Shown: one piece after another, positions 8,900 to 17,990 of the stretch
How the letters are laid out: the number at the start of each line of letters is the position of its first letter
Numbering within the stretch: the first letter of the stretch is position 1
NCBI GenBank assembly: GCA_028869255.1
Contig: CP110972.1
Location: 6,114,001 to 6,178,000 of the forward strand
From: Pseudomonas poae
GTDB taxonomy: Bacteria > Pseudomonadota > Gammaproteobacteria > Pseudomonadales > Pseudomonadaceae
Direction: 5' to 3'
Length of the DNA stretch: 64,000 nucleotides
The notes under the pieces: model-generated
The model's database searches: none
Seen by the model: the letters and a program-made list of their open reading frames with translations, nothing else
Told to the model about the DNA's origin: nothing
Position numbers and translations under genes: made by a program

Positions 8900-10222
8900 A
8901 TGATCCATATCCCCAAAGCGGAATACACCCGGCGCCGCAAGGCGCTCATGGCGCAGATGGAACCCAACAGCATCGCGATCCTGCCGGCCGCCGCCGTGGC
9001 CATCCGCAATCGGGATGTCGAGCACGTGTATCGCCAGGACAGCGACTTTCAGTACCTGAGCGGTTTCCCCGAGCCGCAAGCGGTGATTGTGCTGATGCCC
9101 GGTCGCCTGCACGGTGAATACGTGCTGTTCTGCCGCGAACGCAATGCCGAGCGCGAACTGTGGGACGGCCTGCGCGCCGGCACCGAAGGTGCGATCCGTG
9201 ACTTTGGCGCCGACGACGCGTTCCCCATCACCGATATCGACGACATCCTGCCCGGCCTGATCGAAGGCCGCGACCGGGTGTATTCGGCCATGGGCAGCAA
9301 TGCCGAATTCGACCGGCATGTGATGGAGTGGATCAACGTAATCCGCTCTAAAGCGCACCTCGGCGCCCAGCCGCCGAACGAATTTGTTGCCCTGGATCAT
9401 CTGCTTCACGACATGCGCCTGTATAAATCGGCGGCAGAAGTGAAGGTGATGCGCGAGGCGGCGCGAATTTCCTGCGCGGCCCACGTGAAGGCGATGCAAG
9501 CCAGCCGCGCCGGTTTGCATGAGTTCAGCCTGGAAGCCGAGCTGGATTACGAGTTCCGCAAGGGCGGCGCCAAGATGCCGGCCTATGGCTCCATCGTCGC
9601 CGCCGGGCGCAACAGTTGCATCCTGCATTACCAGCAGAATGACGCGGTGCTCAAGGACGGTGACCTGGTGCTGATCGACGCCGGGTGCGAAATCGACTGC
9701 TACGCCAGCGACATCACCCGCACCTGGCCGGTCAACGGCAAGTTTTCGCCGGAACAGAAGGCGATCTACGAGATTGTGCTGGCCTCCCAGGAAGCCGCCT
9801 TTGCCGAGATCGCGCCGAATAAACATTGGAACCAGGCCCATGAGGCGACCGTGCGAGTCATCACCGCCGGGCTGGTGACGTTGGGGTTGCTGCAAGGTGA
9901 TGTCGACGAGTTGATCGCCAGCGAAGCCTACCGCACCTTCTACATGCACCGCGCCGGCCACTGGCTGGGCATGGATGTGCACGATGTGGGCGAGTACAAG
10001 GTGGGCGGTGAGTGGCGTGTGCTGGAAGTCGGCATGGCGCTGACCGTGGAGCCGGGGATCTACATTTCGCCGGACAACCAGAGCGTGGCGAAGAAATGGC
10101 GCGGCATTGGCGTGCGCATCGAGGACGACGTGGTGGTGACCAAGCAAGGCTGTGAAATTCTGACCGGCGGCGTGCCCAAGGCTGTCGCCGAGATTGAAGC
10201 GCTGATGGCGGCTGCCCGATGA
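8900..10222 (+). CDS. pepP: Xaa-Pro aminopeptidase P
   Basis: A 440-residue M24 metallopeptidase that removes N-terminal residues before proline. Metal ligands are visible: the Asp of VLIDAGCEID, the Asp of SDITRTW, the His of HWLGMDVHDVG, the Glu of VEPGIYI and the Glu of RIEDDV. The start MIHIPKAEY is preceded by AAGGAAA about eleven bases upstream. The stop overlaps the ubiH start (ATGA), indicating coupling. A pepP-ubiH-ubiI cluster is standard in gammaproteobacteria. Confidence 0.95.
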   Translation: MIHIPKAEYTRRRKALMAQMEPNSIAILPAAAVAIRNRDVEHVYRQDSDFQYLSGFPEPQAVIVLMPGRLHGEYVLFCRERNAERELWDGLRAGTEGAIRDFGADDAFPITDIDDILPGLIEGRDRVYSAMGSNAEFDRHVMEWINVIRSKAHLGAQPPNEFVALDHLLHDMRLYKSAAEVKVMREAARISCAAHVKAMQASRAGLHEFSLEAELDYEFRKGGAKMPAYGSIVAAGRNSCILHYQQNDAVLKDGDLVLIDAGCEIDCYASDITRTWPVNGKFSPEQKAIYEIVLASQEAAFAEIAPNKHWNQAHEATVRVITAGLVTLGLLQGDVDELIASEAYRTFYMHRAGHWLGMDVHDVGEYKVGGEWRVLEVGMALTVEPGIYISPDNQSVAKKWRGIGVRIEDDVVVTKQGCEILTGGVPKAVAEIEALMAAAR

Positions 10223-11406
10223 GCCGGGTCAATCTGGCGATTATCGGCGGCGGCCTGGTGGGCGCCAGCCTGGCGCTGGCCTTGCAGGCCGGGGCCAAGG
10301 CGCGTGGCTGGAAAATCGTGCTGATCGAACCCTTCGCGCCGGGCGACAGTTACCAGCCCAGCTACGATGCGCGCTCGTCGGCGCTGTCTTTTGGCGCTCG
10401 GCAGATTTACCAGCGCCTGGGCATCTGGCAGGACATCTCGCGCCGCGCCGAGCCGATCAAGCAGATTCATGTGTCGGACCGTGGGCGCTTTTCTACCGCA
10501 CGTTTGTCCGCCATGGAAGAAGGCGTGCCGGCCCTCGGTTACGTGGTAGAAAACGCCTGGCTGGGGCAGTGCCTGTGGCAGGGTTTGGATAAAGACGTCG
10601 TCAGTTGGCGCTGCCCGGCGGAAGTCTCGCGCATGGAGCCGCTGCCCGACGGCTACCGCCTGACGCTCAACGATGAAACCGTGCTGGAGTGCGACCTCGC
10701 GGTGTTGGCCGATGGCGGCCGCTCCGGCTTGCGTGAGCAACTGGGTATCGGGGTAAAAACCCGCCCTTACAACCAGAGCGCGCTGATCGCCAACATCACC
10801 CCCAGCGAAGCCCACAACGGCGAAGCCTTCGAGCGCTTCACCGATGAAGGCCCGATGGCCCTGCTGCCGCTGCCGGACAACCGTTGCGCGCTGGTCTGGA
10901 CCCGCATCGGCATGGACGCCCAACGGCTGGCCAGCCTCGACGAGCGCAGTTTCCTGAGCGAGTTGCAGGGCGTGTTCGGCTACCGCCTGGGCACCCTGAA
11001 GCAAGTCGGCGCCCGTCACTTATATCCGCTGACCCTGGTGGAAGCCGAAGAACAAGTGCGCTCGCACCTGGTGGTACTCGGCAATGCCGCCCACAGCCTG
11101 CACCCGATTGCCGGGCAGGGGTTCAACCTGTCCCTGCGCGACGCCAACGCTTTGGCCGAAGCCTTGCTGGCCGGGCCGCAAGTACCGGGTGACCTGGCGA
11201 CCTTGCAACGCTATCGCGAGCGCCAGCGCCTTGATCAGAAATTGACCGTGGGCTTCTCCGATCAGGTCACGCGCCTGTTTGGCAGCGCCCAGCCGCTGGT
11301 TGCGCTGGGCCGCAATATGGGCCTGCTGGGCCTGGACCTATTGCCACCGGCCAAGCGCTGGTTCGCCCGTCAGGCCATGGGCCTGGGCACGCGTCCCGAT
11401 GCGTAA
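10219..11406 (+). CDS. ubiH: 2-octaprenyl-6-methoxyphenol hydroxylase (ubiquinone synthesis)
   Basis: A 395-residue flavin monooxygenase. The N-terminal FAD motif IIGGGLVGASLALALQ is at residues 7-22, and the second FAD motif GNAAHSLHPIAGQGFNLSLRD is near 290-310. UbiH hydroxylates the ring at C4 during ubiquinone synthesis in a soluble complex of Ubi proteins. Overlaps pepP at the start and the DUF4442 gene at the end. Assignment to UbiH rather than UbiI rests on position after pepP. Confidence 0.93.
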   Translation: MSRVNLAIIGGGLVGASLALALQAGAKARGWKIVLIEPFAPGDSYQPSYDARSSALSFGARQIYQRLGIWQDISRRAEPIKQIHVSDRGRFSTARLSAMEEGVPALGYVVENAWLGQCLWQGLDKDVVSWRCPAEVSRMEPLPDGYRLTLNDETVLECDLAVLADGGRSGLREQLGIGVKTRPYNQSALIANITPSEAHNGEAFERFTDEGPMALLPLPDNRCALVWTRIGMDAQRLASLDERSFLSELQGVFGYRLGTLKQVGARHLYPLTLVEAEEQVRSHLVVLGNAAHSLHPIAGQGFNLSLRDANALAEALLAGPQVPGDLATLQRYRERQRLDQKLTVGFSDQVTRLFGSAQPLVALGRNMGLLGLDLLPPAKRWFARQAMGLGTRPDA

Positions 11407-11884
11407 GTGGTTGATCGAGCGCCTGGGCAAGGCGCGGCTGTTGCGCTGGATCATGACCCTGTACCCGCCGTATCTGGGCGCCGGTGTCAGCGTGCAGCAC
11501 ATGAGTGCCGATTTTCGGCATGTGAAAGTGCGCATGGGCCTGGGCTGGTACAACCGCAATTATGTCGGCACGCAGTTTGGCGGCAGCCTGTATTCGATGG
11601 TCGACCCGTTCTACATGTTGATGCTGATGGAGAACCTGGGTCGCGACTACATCGTATGGGACAAGGCCGCGAGCATCGACTTCGTGTCGCCGGGCAAGGG
11701 CCCGGTGTACGCCGAATTTTCCATCGACGAGGCCTTGCTGGACGAGGTCCGTCAACAGACCGCAGGTGGCGAGAAATATCTGCCTCACCTCAAGGTCCAG
11801 ATTCATGACGGCTCCGGCACCCTGGTGGCGCGGGTCGACAAAACCCTTTACGTGCGGCGCAAGCCGCCAGCAAAGCAGGCTTAA
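11399..11884 (+). CDS. DUF4442 hotdog-fold protein
   Basis: A 161-residue protein with a hotdog-like core (VRMGLGWYNRNYVGTQFGGS, SMVDPFYMLMLMENLG, and VWDKAASIDFVSPGKGPVYA). It resembles thioesterase-like DUF4442 proteins but the catalytic residues are not evident. Its start lies inside ubiH (eight-base overlap) and ubiI follows after three bases, so it is co-translated with two ubiquinone hydroxylases. A role tied to ubiquinone synthesis or acyl-CoA handling is inference only. Confidence 0.82.
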   Translation: MRKWLIERLGKARLLRWIMTLYPPYLGAGVSVQHMSADFRHVKVRMGLGWYNRNYVGTQFGGSLYSMVDPFYMLMLMENLGRDYIVWDKAASIDFVSPGKGPVYAEFSIDEALLDEVRQQTAGGEKYLPHLKVQIHDGSGTLVARVDKTLYVRRKPPAKQA

Positions 11885-11887
11885 AGC

Positions 11888-13111
11888 ATGGACATGCGCG
11901 CAGATGTGCTGATCGTCGGGGCCGGAATGGTCGGAAGCGCCCTGGCGCTGGCGCTGCAGGGCAGTGGCCTGCAGGTGCTGCTGCTTGACGGCAGCCCGCT
12001 CAGTGTCAAGCCGTTCGACCGCGAGGCGGCCTTCGAGCCCCGCGTGAGCGCCTTGTCGGCCGCCAGCCAGCGCATCCTTGAGCGCCTGGGCGTGTGGGAC
12101 GGCATTGTGTCGCGGCGCGCCAGCCCTTACGGCGAGATGCAGGTGTGGGACGGCAGCGGCACCGGGCAGATCCACTTTTCGGCGGCCAGCGTGCATGCCG
12201 ACGTGCTCGGGCATATCGTCGAGAACCGTGTGGTGCAGGATGCCTTGCTCGACCGCCTGCATGACTGCGACCTCGGCCTTTTGGCCAATGCGCGCCTGGA
12301 GCAGATGCGCCGCTCCGGTGATGACTGGCTGCTGACCCTGGCCGATGGCCGCAAGCTGCGTGCGCCGCTGGTGGTGGCTGCCGATGGCGCGAACTCCGCC
12401 GTACGCCGCCTGACCGGCACCGCGACCCGCGAATGGGACTATCTGCATAACGCCATCGTGACCAGCGTGCGCAGCAGTCAACCGCACCAGCGAACGGCGT
12501 GGCAGCGCTTCACCGACACCGGCCCGCTGGCGTTTTTGCCGCTGGTGCGCGATGGCCAGGAGGATTGGTGTTCGATCGTCTGGTCGACCACGCCGGCTGA
12601 ATCCGAACGCCTGATGGCGCTGGATGACGAAAGCTTCTGCCGTGAACTCGAACGCGCCTTTGAAGGACGCCTGGGGACGGTCGTCAGCGCCGACCCACGT
12701 GTGTGCGTGCCTTTGCGTCAACGTCACGCCAAACGCTATGTGGCCGAGGGCCTGGCGTTGATCGGCGACGCGGCCCACGTGATCCACCCGTTGGCGGGGC
12801 AGGGCGTGAACCTGGGCTTCCTCGATGCCGCAGTGCTGGCCGAGGTGCTGCTGGCGGCCACCGAGCGTGGTGAGCGCCTGGCGGACGTGAAAGTGCTGAG
12901 CCGCTACGAGCGTCGGCGCATGCCGCATAACCTGGCGTTGATGGCGGCGATGGAGGGCTTTGAGCGCCTGTTCCAGGCCGATCAGCTGCCGTTGCGCTGG
13001 CTGCGCAATGCCGGGTTGAAATTGGTCGACCAGCTGCCGGAAGCCAAGGCGGTGTTTGTGCGCCAGGCCCTCGGCCTCACCGGCGACCTGCCAGACCTCG
13101 CCAAACCCTGA
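11888..13111 (+). CDS. ubiI: UbiI/VisC-type ubiquinone hydroxylase
   Basis: A 407-residue flavin monooxygenase paralogous to ubiH, with FAD motif VLIVGAGMVGSALALALQ at residues 7-24, the internal LVVAADGANSAVRRLTG, and the C-terminal LIGDAAHVIHPLAGQGVNLG. UbiI carries out C5 hydroxylation of the ubiquinone ring. It is the last gene of the ygfB-pepP-ubiH-DUF4442 run and is followed by a long inverted repeat. Confidence 0.92.
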   Translation: MDMRADVLIVGAGMVGSALALALQGSGLQVLLLDGSPLSVKPFDREAAFEPRVSALSAASQRILERLGVWDGIVSRRASPYGEMQVWDGSGTGQIHFSAASVHADVLGHIVENRVVQDALLDRLHDCDLGLLANARLEQMRRSGDDWLLTLADGRKLRAPLVVAADGANSAVRRLTGTATREWDYLHNAIVTSVRSSQPHQRTAWQRFTDTGPLAFLPLVRDGQEDWCSIVWSTTPAESERLMALDDESFCRELERAFEGRLGTVVSADPRVCVPLRQRHAKRYVAEGLALIGDAAHVIHPLAGQGVNLGFLDAAVLAEVLLAATERGERLADVKVLSRYERRRMPHNLALMAAMEGFERLFQADQLPLRWLRNAGLKLVDQLPEAKAVFVRQALGLTGDLPDLAKP

Positions 13112-13164
13112 ATTGAAATACGCTCCCGATAGGCAGATGGGCTTTTGTGGCTGTCGTGGCTGCC

Positions 13165-13295
13165 GTGGCGAGCGGGCTTGCCCGCGTTGGGCTGCACAGC
13201 AGCCCCAATAAAGTCACTGAGTTTTTTCCGGAAAAACCGCAGCGCCTGGTTTTGGGGCTGCTTCGCAGCCCAACGCGGGCGAGCCCGCTCGCCAC
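13165..13295. repeat. Long intergenic inverted repeat, copy 2 of 3
   Basis: Arms starting GTGGCGAGCGGGCTTGCCCG and ending with its near-complement enclose about 70 bases that include GGGCTGCACAGCAGCCCC, GGGGCTGCTTCGCAGCCC and a small palindrome TTTTTCCGGAAAAA. The right arm differs by one base (GGGCGAGCCC for GGGCAAGCCC). Together with the Fur-like site this fills most of the 309-base gap between ubiI and the iron-binding protein gene. Confidence 0.85.
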
Positions 13296-13384
13296 AGGGG
13301 AATGTGTCAGCCCATCCAGCGCAAATCCCAACTATGCAACATCTGGTAACGCCTCCACCGAGCGCGACCAAATGTGAGTCCTTA

Positions 13385-13408
13385 TCATTTGCCCTCTTTT
13401 GCAAATGA
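13385..13408. promoter_or_regulatory. Candidate Fur-like operator upstream of the iron-uptake operon
   Basis: A perfect 8-base inverted repeat TCATTTGC / GCAAATGA with an 8-base T-rich spacer, preceded by TTA to give TTATCATTT, ends 12 bases before the ATG of the iron-binding protein. AT-rich ATCATTT/AAATGA half-sites recall Fur boxes, but the spacing is not the classic 19-base palindrome. Confidence 0.4.
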
Positions 13409-13420
13409 GAGACCGCACCC

Positions 13421-14425
13421 ATGTTGGCACCCAAGCGCCTCCTGACTGCCCTGGCACTCACCCTGATCGGCAGCACCACCGTGCAGGCAGCCGACGAGGT
13501 GGTGGTCTACTCCTCACGCATCGACGAACTGATCAAGCCGGTGTTCGACGCCTACACCAAAAAGACCGGCGTGCAGGTGAAGTTCATCACCGACAAGGAA
13601 GCCCCGCTGATGCAGCGCATCAAGGCCGAGGGCGAAAACGCCACCGCCGACCTGCTGCTGACCGTCGATGCCGGCAACCTGTGGCAGGCCGAGCAGATGG
13701 GTATCCTGCAGCCGTTTACCTCGGCAGTGATCGACAAGAACATTCCCCTGCAATACCGCTCATCGGCCCATGCCTGGACCGGCTTGAGCCTTCGCGCGCG
13801 AACCATCGCCTATTCCACCGACCGGGTAAAACCGGGAGACCTGACCACTTACGAGGCCCTGGCCGATAAACAGTGGGAGGGCCGCCTGTGCCTGCGCACG
13901 GCGAAAAAGGTCTACAACCAGTCGCTGACCGCCACGTTGATCGAAACCCATGGCGCGGCCAGGACCGAAGAAATCGTCAAGGGTTGGGTGAACAACCTGT
14001 CCACCGACGTGTTCTCCGATGACATTGCGGTACTGGAGGCGATCAACGCCGGGCAATGCGACGTGGGCATCGTCAACACCTACTACTATGGCCGCCTGCA
14101 CAAGCAGAACCCGGCGTTGGCAGTGAAGCTGTTCTGGCCGAACCAGGGCGACCGTGGCGTGCACGTGAACCTGTCGGGCATCGGCCTGACCAAACACGCG
14201 CCGCACCCGGAAGCGGCCAAGGCGCTGGTGGAATGGATGACCACGCCTGAGGCGCAGAAGATCTTTGCCGACGTGAACCAGGAATTCCCGGCCAACCCGG
14301 CGGTACCGCCGTCGGCCGAAGTGGCGACCTGGGGCAAGTTCGTGGCCGATACCTTGCCGGTGGAAGTCGCGGGCAAGCGCCAGGCTGAGGCGATTCGGTT
14401 GATGGACCGGGCGGGCTGGAACTAA
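13421..14425 (+). CDS. fbpA: Fe(3+) ABC transporter substrate-binding protein
   Basis: A 334-residue periplasmic ferric-binding protein: signal peptide at residues 1-23 (ending VQA), [39 protein letters not shown], and the paired tyrosines of [11 protein letters not shown], which in the FbpA/FutA family coordinate iron. It would deliver Fe3+ to the permease encoded downstream. A REP pair separates it from that gene, and the operator-like palindrome just upstream suggests iron control. Confidence 0.88.
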   Translation: MLAPKRLLTALALTLIGSTTVQAADEVVVYSSRIDELIKPVFDAYTKKTGVQVKFITDKEAPLMQRIKAEGENATADLLLTVDAGNLWQAEQMGILQPFTSAVIDKNIPLQYRSSAHAWTGLSLRARTIAYSTDRVKPGDLTTYEALADKQWEGRLCLRTAKKVYNQSLTATLIETHGAARTEEIVKGWVNNLSTDVFSDDIAVLEAINAGQCDVGIVNTYYYGRLHKQNPALAVKLFWPNQGDRGVHVNLSGIGLTKHAPHPEAAKALVEWMTTPEAQKIFADVNQEFPANPAVPPSAEVATWGKFVADTLPVEVAGKRQAEAIRLMDRAGWN

Positions 14426-14450
14426 GTACATTCATCAAAGCACCGCAAGA

Positions 14451-14544
14451 CAGTGTGGGAGCTGGCTTGCCTGCGATAGCATCACCACGGTGTGATTGAA
14501 ACACCGAGGTGCCTGCATCGCGGGCAAGCCCGGCTCCCACACTG
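14451..14544. repeat. REP doublet with unequal arms
   Basis: Inverted pair starting CAGTGTGGGAGCTGGCTTGC and ending CCCGGCTCCCACACTG. The left arm has the AGCTGG/CCTGCGAT form, the right arm the GCCCGGC/CGCGGG form, so the doublet is a hybrid of two REP types seen elsewhere in the window. It lies between fbpA and the permease gene. Confidence 0.85.
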
Positions 14545-14586
14545 TTTTGTGGTGGGCTCAACATATTATCCCCAGAGATCCGATCC

Positions 14587-16205
14587 TTGGCCCACCCCGC
14601 CCAACGCCGCTGGTACCTGCCGGTCTTCACCGTCGCCGCCCTGGTGCTGCTGCCGCTGAGCGTGCTGTTGCTGTCCTGGCAAAGCATCGACCCGCAAATC
14701 TGGTCGCACCTGTGGGAAACCCAGATGCCGCGCCTGTTGGGCAACACCCTGACCCTGGTGCTGGGCGTCGGCGTCGGCGTAACCCTGCTGGGTGTAAGCC
14801 TGGCTTGGCTGACCAGCCTCTGCGAATTCCCCGGCCGGCGCTGGCTGGATTGGGCGTTGATGCTGCCCTTCGCCATTCCGGCCTACGTGCTGGCTTTTGT
14901 GTTTGTCGGCCTGCTGGACTTTGCGGGCCCGGTGCAAAGCCTGCTGCGTGAGTGGTTCGGCAGCGGTTTGCGCCTGCCACGGGTGCGTTCCACCAGCGGC
15001 GTGATCATCGTGTTGGTGCTGGTGTTCTATCCCTATGTGTACCTGCTGGCGCGCACCGCGTTCCTGGCCCAGGGCAAAGGCCTGATGGAGGCTGCGCGTG
15101 TGCTCGGGCAATCGCCCTGGCAAGCCTTCTGGCGCGTGGCCCTGCCCATGGCACGGCCGGCGATTGGTGCCGGCGTGGCCTTGGCGTTGATGGAGACCCT
15201 GGCAGATTTCGGCGCGGTCTCGGTCTTCAACTTCGATACCTTCACCACCGCCATCTACAAGACCTGAGTACGGCTTTTTCAGCCTCTCCAGCGCAGCCCA
15301 ACTGGCCAGCCTGTTGCTGCTGGTGGTGATGCTGGTGCTGTATGGCGAACGGCGTGCCCGGGGCGCCAGCCGCCCAAGCAACGAACGGCCACGCGGCAAG
15401 GCCCTGTACCACCTGCGCGGTTTCAAGGCGGCGGCGGCCAGTACCTCGGTGTGGGTTGGTGTTCGCCTGTGCCTTTGTGATTCCGATGCTGCAATTGGTC
15501 GTCTGGTTCTGGCAGCGCGGCAGGTTCGACCTGGATGAGCGTTACTCCGGCCTGATCGTCCACACCCTCTACCTGGGTGGTATCGCGGCGCTGATTACCG
15601 TCAGCGTGGCGATGCTATTGGCCTTCGCCAACCGCCTGGCGCCGACCCGCGCCATTCGTTCCGGCATCAGCCTGGCCAACGTCGGCTATGCCCTGCCGGG
15701 CTCGGTACTGGCGGTGTCGATCATGCTCGCGTTCAGTTACCTGGACCGCGAACTGGTGGTGCCGCTGTCGGGGTGGCTCGGCGGCGCGGGAAAACCCCTG
15801 CTGCTGGGCAGCCTGTCGGCGTTGGTGCTGGCCTATCTGGTGCGTTTCCTGGCGGTGGCCTATGGGCCGCTGGAAAACAGCCTGGCGCGAATTCGTCCCT
15901 CTTTGCCCGAAGCGGCGCGCAGTCTTGGGGTGAGCGGCCCACGACTGTTTTGCAAAGTGTATCTGCCGTTATTGCTGCCGGGCACCCTGAGCGCCGCGCT
16001 GCTGGTGTTCGTCGACGTACTCAAGGAAATGCCCGCGACCCTGCTGATGCGCCCGTTTGGCTGGGACACCCTGGCGGTGCGGATTTTCGAAATGACCAGC
16101 GAGGGTGAGTGGGCGCGGGCTTCATTGCCGGCCCTGACGCTGGTGTTAGTGGGCCTGCTGCCAGTGATCGGGCTGATCCGACGCTCTGCCCGTCAAATCG
16201 GTTAG
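14587..16205 (+). pseudogene. FbpB-like iron ABC permease, broken by two one-base insertions
   Basis: A two-module permease of the FbpB type, with about twelve membrane segments and two EAA-type loops (LMEAARVLGQSPWQAFWRVAL and SLPEAARSLGVSGPRLFCKV). The first frame ends at TGA 15265-15267 directly after TFTTAIYKT. Removing the A at 15267 restores WYGFFSLSSAAQLASLLLL. A second extra base (C at 15447, inside CCT-C-GG) must be removed to reach VFACAFVIPMLQLVVWFW. Both corrections give 538 residues, normal for the family. TTG at 14587 was taken as start because the only upstream ATG lies inside the REP doublet. Confidence 0.82.
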
Positions 16206-16361
16206 GTGCCAGTCCTACGGCTTGAGGCTACAATGCGCGGCATTCGGTGCGGTCCGTCTTTCGGATCGGGTTACTGTGCGTGGCTGCAAGCCTTGTAACT
16301 CAAGGTGTTCAGCGCAAACGGCAACGCTGCGCACCTTCGCCAAGCCCGGAAGGAGAAACCC

Positions 16362-17445
16362 ATGGGACAGCGTACGCCTCTGTATGACCTGCATCTCGCC
16401 CTCGGCGCGAAAATGGTCGATTTTGGCGGTTGGGATATGCCTCTGCACTACGGCTCGCAAGTTGAAGAGCACCATCAGGTGCGACGCGACTGCGGGGTGT
16501 TCGATGTATCTCATATGACCGTGATTGACGTCACCGGCCCCCAGGCCAAGGAATGGCTCCAGCACCTGCTGGCCAATGACGTCGATCGTTTGCATGGCTG
16601 CGGCCGTGCGCTCTACAGCGCGATGCTCAACGAGCAGGGCGGCGTGGTGGACGACATGATCGTCTATCGCACCGAAGCCGGTTACCGGCTGGTGGTCAAC
16701 GCCGCCACCCGCGACCATGGACATGGCCTGGATGCAGGCGCAGTTGGGCGACTTCCAGGTGCAACTGCATGAACGTCCCGAGTTGGCCATGCTGGCGATT
16801 CAAGGCCCGCATGCCCGGCAAAAGATAGCCGAGCTGGTGACACAGTCGCGTGCCACCCTGATCCACCGGCTCAAGCCCTTCGAGGGCCAGGCCGACGGTG
16901 ACTGGTTTATCGCCCGCACCGGCTATACCGGTGAAGACGGCCTGGAAATCGTGCTGCCTGCCGACCAGGCGCCCGGTTTCTTCAACGACCTGGTGGGCGC
17001 GGGTATTTCGCCCATCGGCCTCGGCGCCCGCGATACCCTGCGCCTGGAAGCCGGTATGAACCTGTACGGCCAGGACATCCATCAGGATGTTTCACCCTTG
17101 GCCGCCAACATGGCGTGGAGCATTGCCTGGGAGCCTGCCGAGCGCGATTTCATCGGGCGGGCGGCACTCGAGGCAGAGCTGGCGGCGGGTGTGCAGTCCA
17201 AGCTGGTGGGGCTGGTGCTGGAAGAGCGCGGGGTTTTACGTGCTCATCAGGTGGTTCGTATCGCCAATGTTGGCGAAGGAGAGATCACCAGTGGTAGTTT
17301 CTCTCCTACGCTGAGCAAATCCATTGCCCTGGCGCGTGTACCGACGGCGACTGCCGATCGGGCCGAAGTGGAAATCCGCGGCAAGTGGTACCCGGTTCGA
17401 GTGGTCAAACCGACCTTTGTGCGCCATGGCAAAACCTTGATCTAA
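16362..17445 (+). pseudogene. gcvT: Glycine cleavage T protein, broken by one inserted base
   Basis: Aminomethyltransferase of the glycine cleavage system. Frame one gives [37 protein letters not shown] and [11 protein letters not shown]; frame two resumes at [16 protein letters not shown] and runs to the end, with ARTGYTGEDGLEIVLP and GLGARDTLRLEAGMNLYG. Removing the T at 16718 (CCA-T-GG, expected CCAGG) joins them into 360 residues, the usual length. A strong AAGGAG precedes the ATG by seven bases. gcvH follows 49 bases downstream; gcvP is not in the window. Confidence 0.9.
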
Positions 17446-17494
17446 CTATTTCCGGCAGGCCAGAGGCCGCTGACAATTCTTGAGGACACAGACT

Positions 17495-17878
17495 ATGAGC
17501 AATATCCCTGCCGACCTGCGTTTTGCCGAAAGTCACGAGTGGGCTCGTCTGGAAGCTGACGGCACCGTGACCGTCGGTATTTCCGACCATGCTCAGGAAG
17601 CTTTGGGTGATGTGGTGTTTGTTGAATTGGCCGAAGTCGGCGCCAAGTTTGACGCTGAAGGGCAGGCTGGGGTGGTTGAATCGGTGAAAGCCGCTTCGGA
17701 CATCTACTCCCCGGTTGCCGGCGAAGTTATTGCCGTCAACGAGGAGCTGAGTGCCAGCCCTGAACTGCTGAACTCCGACCCGTACGGTGCGTGGATCTTC
17801 AAGCTCAAGCCAGGCAACCCGGCTGACCTGGACAAACTGCTGGATGCTGCGGGCTACAAAGCCGCCATCGGCGAGTAA
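17495..17878 (+). CDS. gcvH: Glycine cleavage H protein
   Basis: A 127-residue lipoyl carrier protein: [20 protein letters not shown], the lipoylation motif [15 protein letters not shown] with the modified Lys at about residue 63, and the C-terminal [17 protein letters not shown]. It shuttles the aminomethyl group between GcvP and GcvT. TGAGGA lies eight bases before the ATG. It is transcribed with gcvT and followed by a REP doublet. Confidence 0.95.
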   Translation: MSNIPADLRFAESHEWARLEADGTVTVGISDHAQEALGDVVFVELAEVGAKFDAEGQAGVVESVKAASDIYSPVAGEVIAVNEELSASPELLNSDPYGAWIFKLKPGNPADLDKLLDAAGYKAAIGE

Positions 17879-17889
17879 ACGCAGAACCC

Positions 17890-17979
17890 ATGTAGGAGGG
17901 GCTTGCCCCCGATGACGGAGTGTCAGTCTACTAATCAGTGACTGATCCACCGCCATCGGGGGCAAGCCCCTCCCACATT
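17890..17979. repeat. REP doublet
   Basis: Inverted pair, ATGTAGGAGGGGCTTGCCCC facing GGGGGCAAGCCCCTCCCACAT, with about 45 bases between the cores. This is the AGGGGCTTGCCCCCGAT variant, the only doublet of that sub-type in the window. It lies between two convergent genes. Confidence 0.88.
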
Positions 17980-17990
17980 GAATTGAGTGT

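Noticed and set aside
11267..12928. A 553-codon open frame on the minus strand opposite the DUF4442 gene and ubiI
   Set aside because: It is a shadow of GC-rich codon bias in the opposite genes; its translation has no domain and is rich in His, Arg and Gln. The same holds for long antisense frames at 8876-10147, 3068-4321, 47665-48855 and 52225-53217.
14509..14586. Upstream ATG at 14509 as the start of the FbpB-like permease
   Set aside because: It lies within a REP doublet and its first 26 codons encode repeat sequence; TTG at 14587 starts the conserved protein.
16206..16361. Glycine riboswitch before gcvT
   Set aside because: The conserved glycine aptamer core segments are not visible in the 156-base leader.
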